From: Actinomycetota bacterium
GTDB taxonomy: Bacteria; Actinomycetota; Geothermincolia; Fen-727; JAQUKT01
DNA: 37,435 bases
Reading direction: 5' to 3'
Assembly: GCA_028718945.1 (NCBI GenBank)
Contig: JAQUKT010000008.1
Location: 1 to 37,435 of the forward strand
Below the pieces are notes generated by a model. That model saw only the letters and a list, made by a program, of their open reading frames with translations. It was not told the origin of the DNA and ran no database searches. Position numbers and translations under genes: made by a program. The first letter of the stretch is position 1, and each line of letters begins with the position of its first letter. This document shows, piece after piece, positions 28,304 through 36,739 of this stretch.

Positions 28304-29683
28304 CTAAAGATTTTTTGGCTTCTCTGCCAGCGTCACCTCGACTGATTTCTTTTCATTTCCGGAGTAGAATACGAGCTTGGCTTTATCACCGACGTTTTTC
28401 TTTCTCACTTCTGCGACGAGTTCGTCCATTGATTCAATTGGCTTTCCTTCGAATTCAACAATGATATCCCCACGCTTTATCCCTGCTTTATCGGCGGGAC
28501 CATCGGGGAAAACCCCGGTGACGTACGCTCCTTTTGATACGGGAAGGTTTAGCCTTTTAGCGATCCGTTCCCCGATGCTCTGGCCCTGCACTCCGAGGTA
28601 TGGATGCGAAATTGGTTTTCCGGCAATTATGTCGTCGGCAACTTTTCTTGCGGTGTTTATTGGAATGGAAAATCCTACCCCCTCTGAACCTCCGGATGAA
28701 CTCGCAATGACTGTGTTTATTCCGACCAGTCTCCCACTTGAATCGCAGAGAGCGCCTCCTGAATTGCCCGGATTGATGGCGGCGTCTGTCTGGATAAGGT
28801 CGGCAAGAAGCACGCTGCTCTGTGCGCTCTGGTTCCGGCTTACCGCAGAAACATCCCTGTGAAGGGCGCTCACAATACCTGAAGTAACACTCTGCTCGAA
28901 TCCAAATGGGCTTCCAACCGCTAATACGAGTTGCCCCACAATAAGGTTATCCGAATTGCCGACCTCCAGAGCTGGGAGGTCATTTTTTTCCACCTTTACA
29001 ACCGCGATATCCGTTTCAGGGTCTGCTCCAACCTTCTTTCCTTTGAGCTCCTCGCCGTTTGCGAGTGTTACGGTTATCTCCTCCGCGCTTTCCACGACAT
29101 GGTTGTTAGTCAGAATGTAGCCATCGCTTGAGAAGATAACTCCTGAACCGGTTCCCTCCTGAGGTTCAATTTCGAAGAGGAAGGTTCGCTGTGGAGCGGT
29201 TCTCGTGTCAATGTTTACAATAGAGGGAGTCACCTTTTTTGCGATAGAGCTCACATCCACCGCGCCCTCAGTGGGACTGACTACTTTGATTACCTCTTTT
29301 GGCGTGTTTTCGCTGGAGCTACTCTTTTTCAACTTTCCCGTCATTAGGTCTATCGGGCTTACTCCGAAAGCCCACGGCAAAAGCAAAAGAACCACAAGGG
29401 CACCAACCAGACCCCCAACAAGTGCAGTAACGATGCCGCGTCGCCATCCGCCCTTATTATTTCTTCCGGTGTTTTTCGGCGGCGCAACTGGAGGAATCGC
29501 GCCACCCGAGGGGCTCGTCGGTTGCTGTGCTACTTGAGGGGGAGGCACAGGAGGGGACTGCCCGAGGTTGTTTGAATAACCCCGACTGTTCGAACTACCG
29601 GAAGGCGTACCGGATTCGTACCCAGCGGCGGCACAATCCTGTGGCGCTTTCGGTTGTTCGCCCTGCCACATTTCTCGTTCCAT
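28304..29683 (-). CDS. Trypsin-like serine protease with PDZ domain (HtrA/DegP-like), membrane anchored
   Basis: ILTNNHVVESAEEITV, DIAVVKV, AINPGNSGGALCDSSGRLVGIN; PDZ GVFPDGPADKAGIKRGDIIVEFEGKPI; N-terminal TM. Confidence 0.94.
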   Translation of the reverse strand: MEREMWQGEQPKAPQDCAAAGYESGTPSGSSNSRGYSNNLGQSPPVPPPQVAQQPTSPSGGAIPPVAPPKNTGRNNKGGWRRGIVTALVGGLVGALVVLLLLPWAFGVSPIDLMTGKLKKSSSSENTPKEVIKVVSPTEGAVDVSSIAKKVTPSIVNIDTRTAPQRTFLFEIEPQEGTGSGVIFSSDGYILTNNHVVESAEEITVTLANGEELKGKKVGADPETDIAVVKVEKNDLPALEVGNSDNLIVGQLVLAVGSPFGFEQSVTSGIVSALHRDVSAVSRNQSAQSSVLLADLIQTDAAINPGNSGGALCDSSGRLVGINTVIASSSGGSEGVGFSIPINTARKVADDIIAGKPISHPYLGVQGQSIGERIAKRLNLPVSKGAYVTGVFPDGPADKAGIKRGDIIVEFEGKPIESMDELVAEVRKKNVGDKAKLVFYSGNEKKSVEVTLAEKPKNL

Positions 29684-30036
29684 TTCAAACCTCCTTCTAT
29701 CTGTCTATTTTATACAATCATGCTAAACAAAGCTCGACTTCTTTAATTCTAATCCGCGCTATGCACGTCAGTCGTTTTGAGAAGCTTCAAGCATATTCAA
29801 TAGCTCAATGCTTAGAAAAACCTGAAAAATCGGGCAAGCAGGTATGAAAAGAACAAACAGGTAGCTCTTTCTGAGCAACATATCAGGGTTTTTTGGGTGG
29901 AAACTTTTCTTGCTCTTCAATGCAGGCAAGCCTGTCTTGGGCAATAATGCAAGGTATTGTTTTGCCTCAAACGAAATTATTAAGAGAGCGGAAAATGGGA
30001 TTTGGAAGAAAGTTTAATTTGAGTTAAGGAGGAGCT

Positions 30037-30408
30037 TTGTGGTCTAAAGAGAACAAGGAGAGTAAAGCAGGGGGCGAGGTTTTTGGTCCTTATTCAAACC
30101 GGAGGACGCCGATAAAAGTTAGTTTTCCGGTTTATCTTGTAAGCGTGCTACTCGTTGGTCTCATCGTATTCGTGGTGATGCTTGTTCAGTACCTCCCAGG
30201 ACAGAGGAGAAATTACAGGCTCGAGCAGGCAATAAGGGGGGCAGATTATGTTTACATCGGAATTAGAATTCCCTCGGGCGAGTTGAAGGAGAGAAAATTG
30301 AGTTACTCAGAAGAGGATGAAGTTGCAAAGATCCTTTTAGATATGGGAGCAAAGAAAGCAAAAGCACAGATCAACCCCGACAGAACCAGAATCCCATTCG
30401 AGAAATAA
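30037..30408 (+). CDS. Hypothetical single-pass membrane protein
   Basis: 123 aa, TTG start preceded by AAGGAGG; one TM (FPVYLVSVLLVGLIVFVVMLV). Confidence 0.6.
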   Translation: MWSKENKESKAGGEVFGPYSNRRTPIKVSFPVYLVSVLLVGLIVFVVMLVQYLPGQRRNYRLEQAIRGADYVYIGIRIPSGELKERKLSYSEEDEVAKILLDMGAKKAKAQINPDRTRIPFEK

Positions 30409-30432
30409 GGGTACGCTTCACTGCTTTGCCCT

Positions 30433-31455
30433 TTACCTGTGGGCAATTCCATATTGTTCAGCCATTTCGAGAGCCGCTTTTCTCTCATCGAAAGAAAGTC
30501 TTCTGTCGATTTCTGGGTGAAGAGAAGCGCGGTAATCGGGTCTGTACTGGAACATTAGGTTGAAATACACCCCTGGAATATTTTCTTTGACCCACTCCAT
30601 GATAAGTTTGGTGCAGCATTCGAGGTGTCCCGGAATAACAAGGTGCCTGAGCATCACTTCTGCTGTTTCGTAGGCAATCCTAAAGTTCCTTGGTACAACG
30701 GAAAAGTAATTGTCAACATCCGACAAAGCCCTGGCGCAATTATCGTTTCCATACCGAAAGTCGCCAAGGTAGATGTCAACAACCCCGTTGAGTATCCGCA
30801 TTGCTTCGAGAGATGTGTACATGTTTGAATTCCAGACAATCGGAAGATACATGCCCGGCTCACCCAGGAGCCTTATTGTCTCGAGTATTGTGTGAAGGTT
30901 CGGGTCGGGATTGCCTCCCACGAAGTTCGCGTTTTTCGAACCCTGAGAAAGACCCTCGATCAGAACAGCGGAAAGCGTCTCCGGCTCGGCAACCCATCCC
31001 GATTGAGGATTCATGGCAATATCCCAGTTCTGGCAATAAACACATCTGAATGTGCAGCCGGAAAAGAATATGGTGTGGCTCGGAACCAACTCTGGCTCCT
31101 CACCCATATGAAGAAAATCAGAAGTATAGTGTGATTCAGAACCCACCCCGCAATAGCCAGTTTTTCCGTCAATCCTGTTTGCCTTGCATCTTCGTTCACA
31201 GAAGCGACACTTTGAAAGCATTCGCCTTGCGAGTTCTATCTTGAGGTCAAGAAGTGTTTCCTCCCCAGTTGGTCCTAAATCTCTCCAGCCACCGCTTTTT
31301 GCCAGATTGAGCGCCTCAGCGCTTTTTTCTATGTTCAAACTCTCGAGTTCCTCATCGGAGGCTGACTTGATTTCAATGCCGCAATCAATGTTCTGGGAGA
31401 TCCAGTGAACAGCGGGCCTTTCCTTTTTCAAAATTGAGAAATATTTTTCAAGCAA
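30433..31455 (-). CDS. Radical SAM protein, PflA-related
   Basis: CTFRCVYCQNWDIA (CxxxCxxC), N-terminal CRFCERRCKANRIDGKTGYCGVG Cys cluster. Confidence 0.9.
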   Translation of the reverse strand: MLEKYFSILKKERPAVHWISQNIDCGIEIKSASDEELESLNIEKSAEALNLAKSGGWRDLGPTGEETLLDLKIELARRMLSKCRFCERRCKANRIDGKTGYCGVGSESHYTSDFLHMGEEPELVPSHTIFFSGCTFRCVYCQNWDIAMNPQSGWVAEPETLSAVLIEGLSQGSKNANFVGGNPDPNLHTILETIRLLGEPGMYLPIVWNSNMYTSLEAMRILNGVVDIYLGDFRYGNDNCARALSDVDNYFSVVPRNFRIAYETAEVMLRHLVIPGHLECCTKLIMEWVKENIPGVYFNLMFQYRPDYRASLHPEIDRRLSFDERKAALEMAEQYGIAHR

Positions 31456-31673
31456 AGCGCGCCGCGCCCCTTTACCTTGATTCGAGCAACTCCTAAGACT
31501 TGATTGTGATTTTGTAGTAAATTATATCCACTCCATCCAGAGAGTAAAAAAAGCGGCTCCGGAAATCCAATCTTTTTGTTGGAACAAATGCCGCTCGAGC
31601 CTCGTTGTTATAGAATTTTTCCACCAGCATTTTGATGTGCGCGCGAGAGCAGGGAAGGAATGAGGTGGAAGAA

Positions 31674-32633
31674 ATGAACAATTCCGCAAGGAAGGTCGTA
31701 GTTATCGGCGGAGGTCCCGCGGGTCTTACGGCAGGGCTTTACGTCAAGCGTGCTGGCATTGACGCGCTCCTCCTGGAAAGGGAGCTGCCCGGCGGACAGG
31801 CTGTTTTTTCTCCTCTGATTGAAAACTTTCCGGGATTTCCCGATGGAATTGAGGGTGCTGAACTCATGACGAGAATCAAGAAGCAGGCAGAAAGATTTGG
31901 CCTTGAAATCAGAACATTTGCGGCGGTAGTTCGAATAGAGGGAAAAGACAGAATGAGGAAAATTGTTCTCGAGGGCGATGAGGTGGGTGCGATTGCCGTA
32001 ATAGTGGCAACCGGCAGAAGCCCGCGGAAACTCGGGATTCCCGGCGAGGATGAGTTCAAGGGCAGGGGAATTTCATACTGCGCTACCTGTGATGCCCCCT
32101 TGTTCAGCGGGAAAGAAGTTCTTGTCGTGGGAGGCGGAGACGCGGCGCTCGAGGAAGCCTTACATCTTTCGAGGTTTGTCAGGCGTGTTATTCTCGTTCA
32201 CAGGAGGGATGAGCTCAGGGCTTCATCTTATCTTGAGGGAAAAGCAAGAGCCGAGCCAAAAATCGAGTTTGTTTTGAACACTGAATTGAGGGAAATAAAA
32301 GGAGACCAAACAGTCAGGTCAGTGGTTCTTGAAAACAACAAAACAGGTGAGGTTTCAGAGATTGAAGTTTCTGGCGTGTTTTTCTATGTTGGCAATGCGC
32401 CGAACACGGATTTCCTGAAAGGTTTAGCCGACCTCGATGATGCCGGTTATATCCTCACTGACAGCAGTCTTCAGTCGAGTGTCCGCGGAATTTTTGCTGC
32501 CGGCGATGTGAGGGCAAATAGTTTCAAGCAGGTAATACTCGCGTGCGCGGAAGGGGCGCTCGCGGCAAATTCCGCGATGAGATATCTTGAGGAAGTTGGA
32601 GAAAAGAAAGCATACGGAAGTCCTCGGGCTTAA
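31674..32633 (+). CDS. trxB: Thioredoxin reductase
   Basis: VVVIGGGPAGLTAGLYVKRAG, ISYCATCDAPLFSGKEVLVVGGGDAALEEAL, GIFAAGDVRANSFKQVILACAEGALAA; start set at MNNSARK with GAGGTGG upstream. Confidence 0.95.
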   Translation: MNNSARKVVVIGGGPAGLTAGLYVKRAGIDALLLERELPGGQAVFSPLIENFPGFPDGIEGAELMTRIKKQAERFGLEIRTFAAVVRIEGKDRMRKIVLEGDEVGAIAVIVATGRSPRKLGIPGEDEFKGRGISYCATCDAPLFSGKEVLVVGGGDAALEEALHLSRFVRRVILVHRRDELRASSYLEGKARAEPKIEFVLNTELREIKGDQTVRSVVLENNKTGEVSEIEVSGVFFYVGNAPNTDFLKGLADLDDAGYILTDSSLQSSVRGIFAAGDVRANSFKQVILACAEGALAANSAMRYLEEVGEKKAYGSPRA

Positions 32634-32652
32634 ATCTTGGTAACGGCAGCAA

Positions 32653-33075
32653 TCAGACAAGAAGCATGGGTAGCGGCTTGAGTTCTCTCTTCAATGGGTC
32701 CAGGAAAAGACCAAGTGCCTCGAGCGTGAAAGCGCCAAGGAGACTATGGTCACCTGCTTCCCCGAAGACGACATCAGCGCCACCAGTCTTCCCACCATAT
32801 CTGAAAAGAGCAATCCCCCTCTTTCGAACAAGTTTGCTGCCGTCTGCCAGACGGAACTCTTCTTCAGCAATTGGCTTTATGCGGAGTTTCTCGAGAATTT
32901 TTGAAGGAATCACTGAATAAATTGCACCAGAATCAACCAAGAGCTCCACTTTTTCAGTTTTCTCTGGATAAGAGGGATTTCCGACCTCAATTTCTAAGTA
33001 TGTTAGTCCCATCACTTCCCCTTTGCTGGTTATAATATTCGCTTTATATGTATACTTGAGGAAGATTTCTTCCAA
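32653..33075 (-). CDS. Retropepsin-like aspartic protease family protein
   Basis: VELLVDSGAIYSVIPSKILEKL (DSGA motif), ...LLGAFTLEALGLFLDP. Confidence 0.8.
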   Translation of the reverse strand: MEEIFLKYTYKANIITSKGEVMGLTYLEIEVGNPSYPEKTEKVELLVDSGAIYSVIPSKILEKLRIKPIAEEEFRLADGSKLVRKRGIALFRYGGKTGGADVVFGEAGDHSLLGAFTLEALGLFLDPLKRELKPLPMLLV

Positions 33076-33223
33076 TTCAATTATACTCTATCATTCATCC
33101 CTGATCACGGAAGAAAAGTTAAAGGATGCTCAAGTGTCAGTTTCTGGTTTCCGGGGAAGTCAAGTCCGCTTTTGAGAAAATACTCTCTATGCGTTAAGAT
33201 TCAAAAGGGATTGGAGTAATTGT

Positions 33224-33634
33224 ATGAAGATAGCAGTTGTTGATGGAATGGGAGGAAGCATAGGGGCGCAGATCGTTCTTGAGCTTCGCCAGGCTTTGCC
33301 GGAAGAGACGGAGATAATTGCTCTCGGGACAAACGCGATAGCGACCGGTAACATGATGAAAGCAAGGGCGTCGAGAGGCGCTACCGGCGAGAATGCCATT
33401 GAGTTCTCAATAGGTGAGGCTGATGTAATCATGGGTTCTCTTTCAATTCTTGTTCCAAACTCCATGATGGGCGAGGTCACGCCGCAAATTGCGACGGCTG
33501 TGGCAAGCGCGCCCGGTCGAAAAATTCTTCTCCCGATTTCAAATCCACCACTCGAAATCTTGGGAACCAAAAAAAAACCACTTCAACAGCTGATAAAAGA
33601 TGCAATTTCAATTGTTACAAGTCATCCTTGGTGA
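33224..33634 (+). CDS. DUF3842 family protein
   Basis: MKIAVVDGMGGSIGAQIVLELRQAL...ALGTNAIATGNMMKARASRGATGENAI...DVIMGSLSILVPNSMMGEVTP. Confidence 0.85.
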   Translation: MKIAVVDGMGGSIGAQIVLELRQALPEETEIIALGTNAIATGNMMKARASRGATGENAIEFSIGEADVIMGSLSILVPNSMMGEVTPQIATAVASAPGRKILLPISNPPLEILGTKKKPLQQLIKDAISIVTSHPW

Positions 33635-33661
33635 TAGAGCAGAATAAAGAGGGGTAAGAAT

Positions 33662-33850
33662 ATGTGCGAGGCGAGCGTTTATACTGTTCGGGACGGGGAG
33701 AGAAACTTGGTGATGGAAAACGTTGTGAGCATTCGCCCCGAAGGCGAAAAAGTTATTTTAGTTGACATTTTCGGCGATCAAAAGGTCCTGGCTGCGAAAA
33801 TTGAAAAGGTTGACCTGCTCGAGCATGAGGTCATTCTTTGTTCGGGATAA
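33662..33850 (+). CDS. cooT: CooT-like small nickel-binding family protein
   Basis: 62 aa MCEASVYTVRDGERNLVMENVVSIRPEGEKVILVDIFGDQKVLAAKIEKVDLLEHEVIL. Confidence 0.8.
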   Translation: MCEASVYTVRDGERNLVMENVVSIRPEGEKVILVDIFGDQKVLAAKIEKVDLLEHEVILCSG

Positions 33851-34010
33851 TTCGCTAACGGAAACAATACTTCTTGCTTTTCGGGTAGGAGGTATTTTTT
33901 TTCTGACTGTGATAAGATGCTAATGAAATTGTTTGCGTTATGGTCGGTTTTTTTAAGGGGTGTCAGGGAGAGTAGAGAAAAGAAACGCGAAGCGATAACG
34001 AAAATGTGTT

Positions 34011-34051
34011 ATTGCAAGACCTGACCCCATTTACAAGACCTGACCCCATTT
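34011..34051 (+). repeat. Tandem copies of dispersed repeat TGCAAGACCTGACCCCATTT / ACAAGACCTGACCCCATTT
   Basis: attgcaagacctgaccccatttacaagacctgaccccattt; further copies near 13030, 13180 and 25644. Confidence 0.9.
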
Positions 34052-34066
34052 AGAAGAAAGAATTCG

Positions 34067-34123
34067 AGCCACGAAGGCCGTGCTCCGGTAGAAGCCGGTT
34101 TTGGTGGCTTTTTTGTTGCCACC
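34067..34123 (+). promoter_or_regulatory. Candidate structured 5' leader / attenuator of the cbiM operon
   Basis: AGCCAC (34067-34072) can pair with GTGGCT (34104-34109) followed by T6; the mutually exclusive hairpin GGTGGC (34103-34108)/GCCACC (34118-34123) lies immediately before the RBS. Confidence 0.5.
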
Positions 34124-34140
34124 AAAGGGAGGTGGTCGAA

Positions 34141-34812
34141 ATGCACATACCAGATGGATTCTTGGACCCGAAGGTCTGGGGCACGGCATCAGGGGTATCG
34201 GCAGGTTTCACGGCTTACGCGCTCTATGCCGTGAAGGAAAAACTGAACGAGAAGGTGATTCCGCTTCTCGGAATAACCGCGGCGTTCATATTTGCTGCTC
34301 AGATGCTGAACTTCCCTGTCGCGGGTGGAACGAGCGGGCATTTTCTTGGCGCAATGCTTGCCTGCACTCTGCTCGGACCACTCCAGGGATTTTTAGTGAT
34401 GGTGATCGTGCTTCTTGTTCAGTGTCTGTTTTTCGCGGACGGTGGGCTCACCGCGTTGGGCGCAAATGTTTTCAACATGGGGATTGTCGGCGGGCTCTTT
34501 TCCTACATGATTTTCATCTACATCAAGGCGTTGATTGCGAGAATTTCCGGAGAGAAGCGCGCCCTTCTTATTTCCGCGGCTATCTGTTCCTGGCTTTCGG
34601 TTGTTATTGCATCTGCGGTTTGCGCGGTTGAGCTGGCACTTTCTGGAACGATTCCCCTTTCAGTTGCGCTGCCGGCGATGGTAAGCGTTCATGCCCTGAT
34701 TGGCATTGGCGAGGCGGCAATTACGACGGTTGTTCTTGCGGTTGTGACACAGGCGAGACCTGACCTTGTGCATGCAATGAAACTAAGGTTGCCGGCGGGA
34801 CAGGAGGTATGA
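34141..34812 (+). CDS. cbiM: Energy-coupling factor S component, CbiM/NikM family
   Basis: MHIPDGFLDPKVW N-terminus; VAGGTSGHFLGAMLACTLLGP. Confidence 0.93.
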   Translation: MHIPDGFLDPKVWGTASGVSAGFTAYALYAVKEKLNEKVIPLLGITAAFIFAAQMLNFPVAGGTSGHFLGAMLACTLLGPLQGFLVMVIVLLVQCLFFADGGLTALGANVFNMGIVGGLFSYMIFIYIKALIARISGEKRALLISAAICSWLSVVIASAVCAVELALSGTIPLSVALPAMVSVHALIGIGEAAITTVVLAVVTQARPDLVHAMKLRLPAGQEV

Positions 34813-35177
34813 TTATGGAGATTAAGTCATTTATCAGAGAAAACAAAAGCATCCTGATTTTCCTCATTGCGGCGGTTGCGGTTTCCATAGTTCTTGCGAC
34901 TTTCGTTTCTCCATTTGCGTCATCATCTCCGGATGGTCTCGAGAAGGTAGCCGAGGACAAGGGATTCGGCAAAAAAGCGGAGGAGAAAGAGCCCGCCTGG
35001 AGAAACTCGCCGGTACCCGACTATGTTGTTGGCGGTGAAAAAAACGAAGACAAGAAATGGGCTACGGGGCTTGCGGGGTTCATTGGAGTTTTGATAACCA
35101 TAGCGGTTACTTTAATGGTTTGCCTCATAGTTCGTGGCATTAGAGCATTTTCGCGTGAAAAATCGCCTGTAGAATGA
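34809..35177 (+). CDS. cbiN: PDGLE-domain protein (CbiN/NikN-like)
   Basis: FASSSPDGLEKVAEDKGF motif, two TMs, located between cbiM and cbiQ; overlaps both. Confidence 0.88.
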   Translation: MIMEIKSFIRENKSILIFLIAAVAVSIVLATFVSPFASSSPDGLEKVAEDKGFGKKAEEKEPAWRNSPVPDYVVGGEKNEDKKWATGLAGFIGVLITIAVTLMVCLIVRGIRAFSREKSPVE

Positions 35178-35938
35178 GACACGACTTCATAGACAGATAT
35201 TCGAGAATTGAAAGCCCGATACACGCGCTTGACCCGAGGGCGAAGGCGGCTGCGTTCTTCGCCCTCATCATTATATGCGTGAGCACGCCAAACAGCGACT
35301 GGTGGGCATTTGTCATATACGCGACACTGGTACTGGTGGTGCTTTTTGCGTCAGGAGTTCCACTTCGCTACTTCTTTTCCCGCTTGCTGATCGTATTACC
35401 GTTTATTCTGCTCGTTTGTATTTTCCTTCCATTCATGCACAAAGGCGGAGGGCAGGTAAGTCTTGGTCCCATTTCACTTTCAAAGGAAGGATTGCTCATG
35501 ATGAGAGCAATCTTGCTGAAATCTTTGATATCGGTCTCGTGTTTGATTCTGCTTTCATCAACGACGCAGTTTGCCGACCTCCTTCACGGTCTCGAGAAGC
35601 TTTACGTCCCTCGATTTCTTACCACTGTTTCAGCGTTCATGTATCGATACCTTTTCTTGCTTGTTGATGAGGCGCAGCGTATCGCAAGGGCGCGTGACTC
35701 GAGGAACTACAAGGGGAAGTGGATATGGCAGGTGAAAACCACTGGTTATATAGTTGCGACTCTTTTCCTGCGAAGCCAGGAGCGCGCTGAAAGAGTTTAC
35801 CAGGCAATGGTTTCCAGGGGTTTTGAGGGGGAATTCCCACGCTGGACGGAAATCAGAATGAGGGTTTATGATTACGCTTTCGCCGTGCTCTTCATAGGTG
35901 GGGCTATTATTGGGAGGATGGTGCGCCCTTGGAGTTGA
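35174..35938 (+). CDS. cbiQ: ECF transporter T component CbiQ
   Basis: [38 protein letters not shown]. Confidence 0.93.
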   Translation: MRHDFIDRYSRIESPIHALDPRAKAAAFFALIIICVSTPNSDWWAFVIYATLVLVVLFASGVPLRYFFSRLLIVLPFILLVCIFLPFMHKGGGQVSLGPISLSKEGLLMMRAILLKSLISVSCLILLSSTTQFADLLHGLEKLYVPRFLTTVSAFMYRYLFLLVDEAQRIARARDSRNYKGKWIWQVKTTGYIVATLFLRSQERAERVYQAMVSRGFEGEFPRWTEIRMRVYDYAFAVLFIGGAIIGRMVRPWS

Positions 35939-36654
35939 TACCAATTGACAAGGATATCGCCATAAGGATTGAAAACTTGAGTTTTTCATATCCCGATGGA
36001 ACACCCGCTCTGTCGGGAGTAAATTTTTTGGTGAGGAAGGGCGAATCGGTTGCGGTACTCGGACCAAATGGAGCCGGGAAATCAACGCTTGCGCTTCACT
36101 TGAATGGGATACTGAAAGGCGAGGGGAAAGTCGAAATTCTCAAGTTTGAGGTGAACAAGAAAAATCTACGTGAGATAAGAAAGCACGTTGGGCTCGTGTT
36201 CCAGGACCCCGATGACCAGCTTTTCACCCCGACGGTAAAAGAGGACGTAGCCTTTGGGCTTTTGAACCAGGGTGTTGAGCCGAAACAGGTTGAGGAAGCG
36301 GTAGAAAGAGCGCTCGAGTGGGTGGGGATGCCCAATTCTGAGAGCCGCTCGCCGCATCACTTGAGTTTTGGGGAGAAAAAGAGGATATCGCTTGCGACGG
36401 TTCTCTCGATGAGCCCCGAGATACTTGTTCTCGATGAGCCGGCATCAAACCTTGACCCGCGCGGCAGGCGAGAACTGATTGAACTGATAAAAACATTTGG
36501 GACAACAAAGATTATCATCACTCACGATACCGAAATGGCACGGGAGCTCTGTGAGCGCACGGTTATTCTCGACCAGGGGAGAATTGTGGTTGATGGAGAA
36601 ACCGCTGATGTTCTTAGGGACGAAAAACTACTCGACCGCCACGGTTTACTTTAG
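35929..36654 (+). CDS. cbiO: ECF transporter ATPase CbiO
   Basis: [72 protein letters not shown]. Confidence 0.95.
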   Translation: MELIPIDKDIAIRIENLSFSYPDGTPALSGVNFLVRKGESVAVLGPNGAGKSTLALHLNGILKGEGKVEILKFEVNKKNLREIRKHVGLVFQDPDDQLFTPTVKEDVAFGLLNQGVEPKQVEEAVERALEWVGMPNSESRSPHHLSFGEKKRISLATVLSMSPEILVLDEPASNLDPRGRRELIELIKTFGTTKIIITHDTEMARELCERTVILDQGRIVVDGETADVLRDEKLLDRHGLL

Positions 36655-36739
36655 GATAAACTTACCTGGAAAACATTCGATAATGAACCCATCCCTTGTG
36701 TTAGAATTCAAGTTAGAAGTCATACCAAACGGGGGTAAT

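Noticed and set aside
34061-34140. Classical cobalamin riboswitch upstream of cbiM
   Set aside because: Too short and lacking the recognisable B12-box and paired-arm consensus; reported instead as an unclassified structured leader.
34101-34631. 176-aa plus-strand ORF overlapping cbiM
   Set aside because: Out of frame with cbiM, which has the diagnostic MHIPDGF start and membrane segments.
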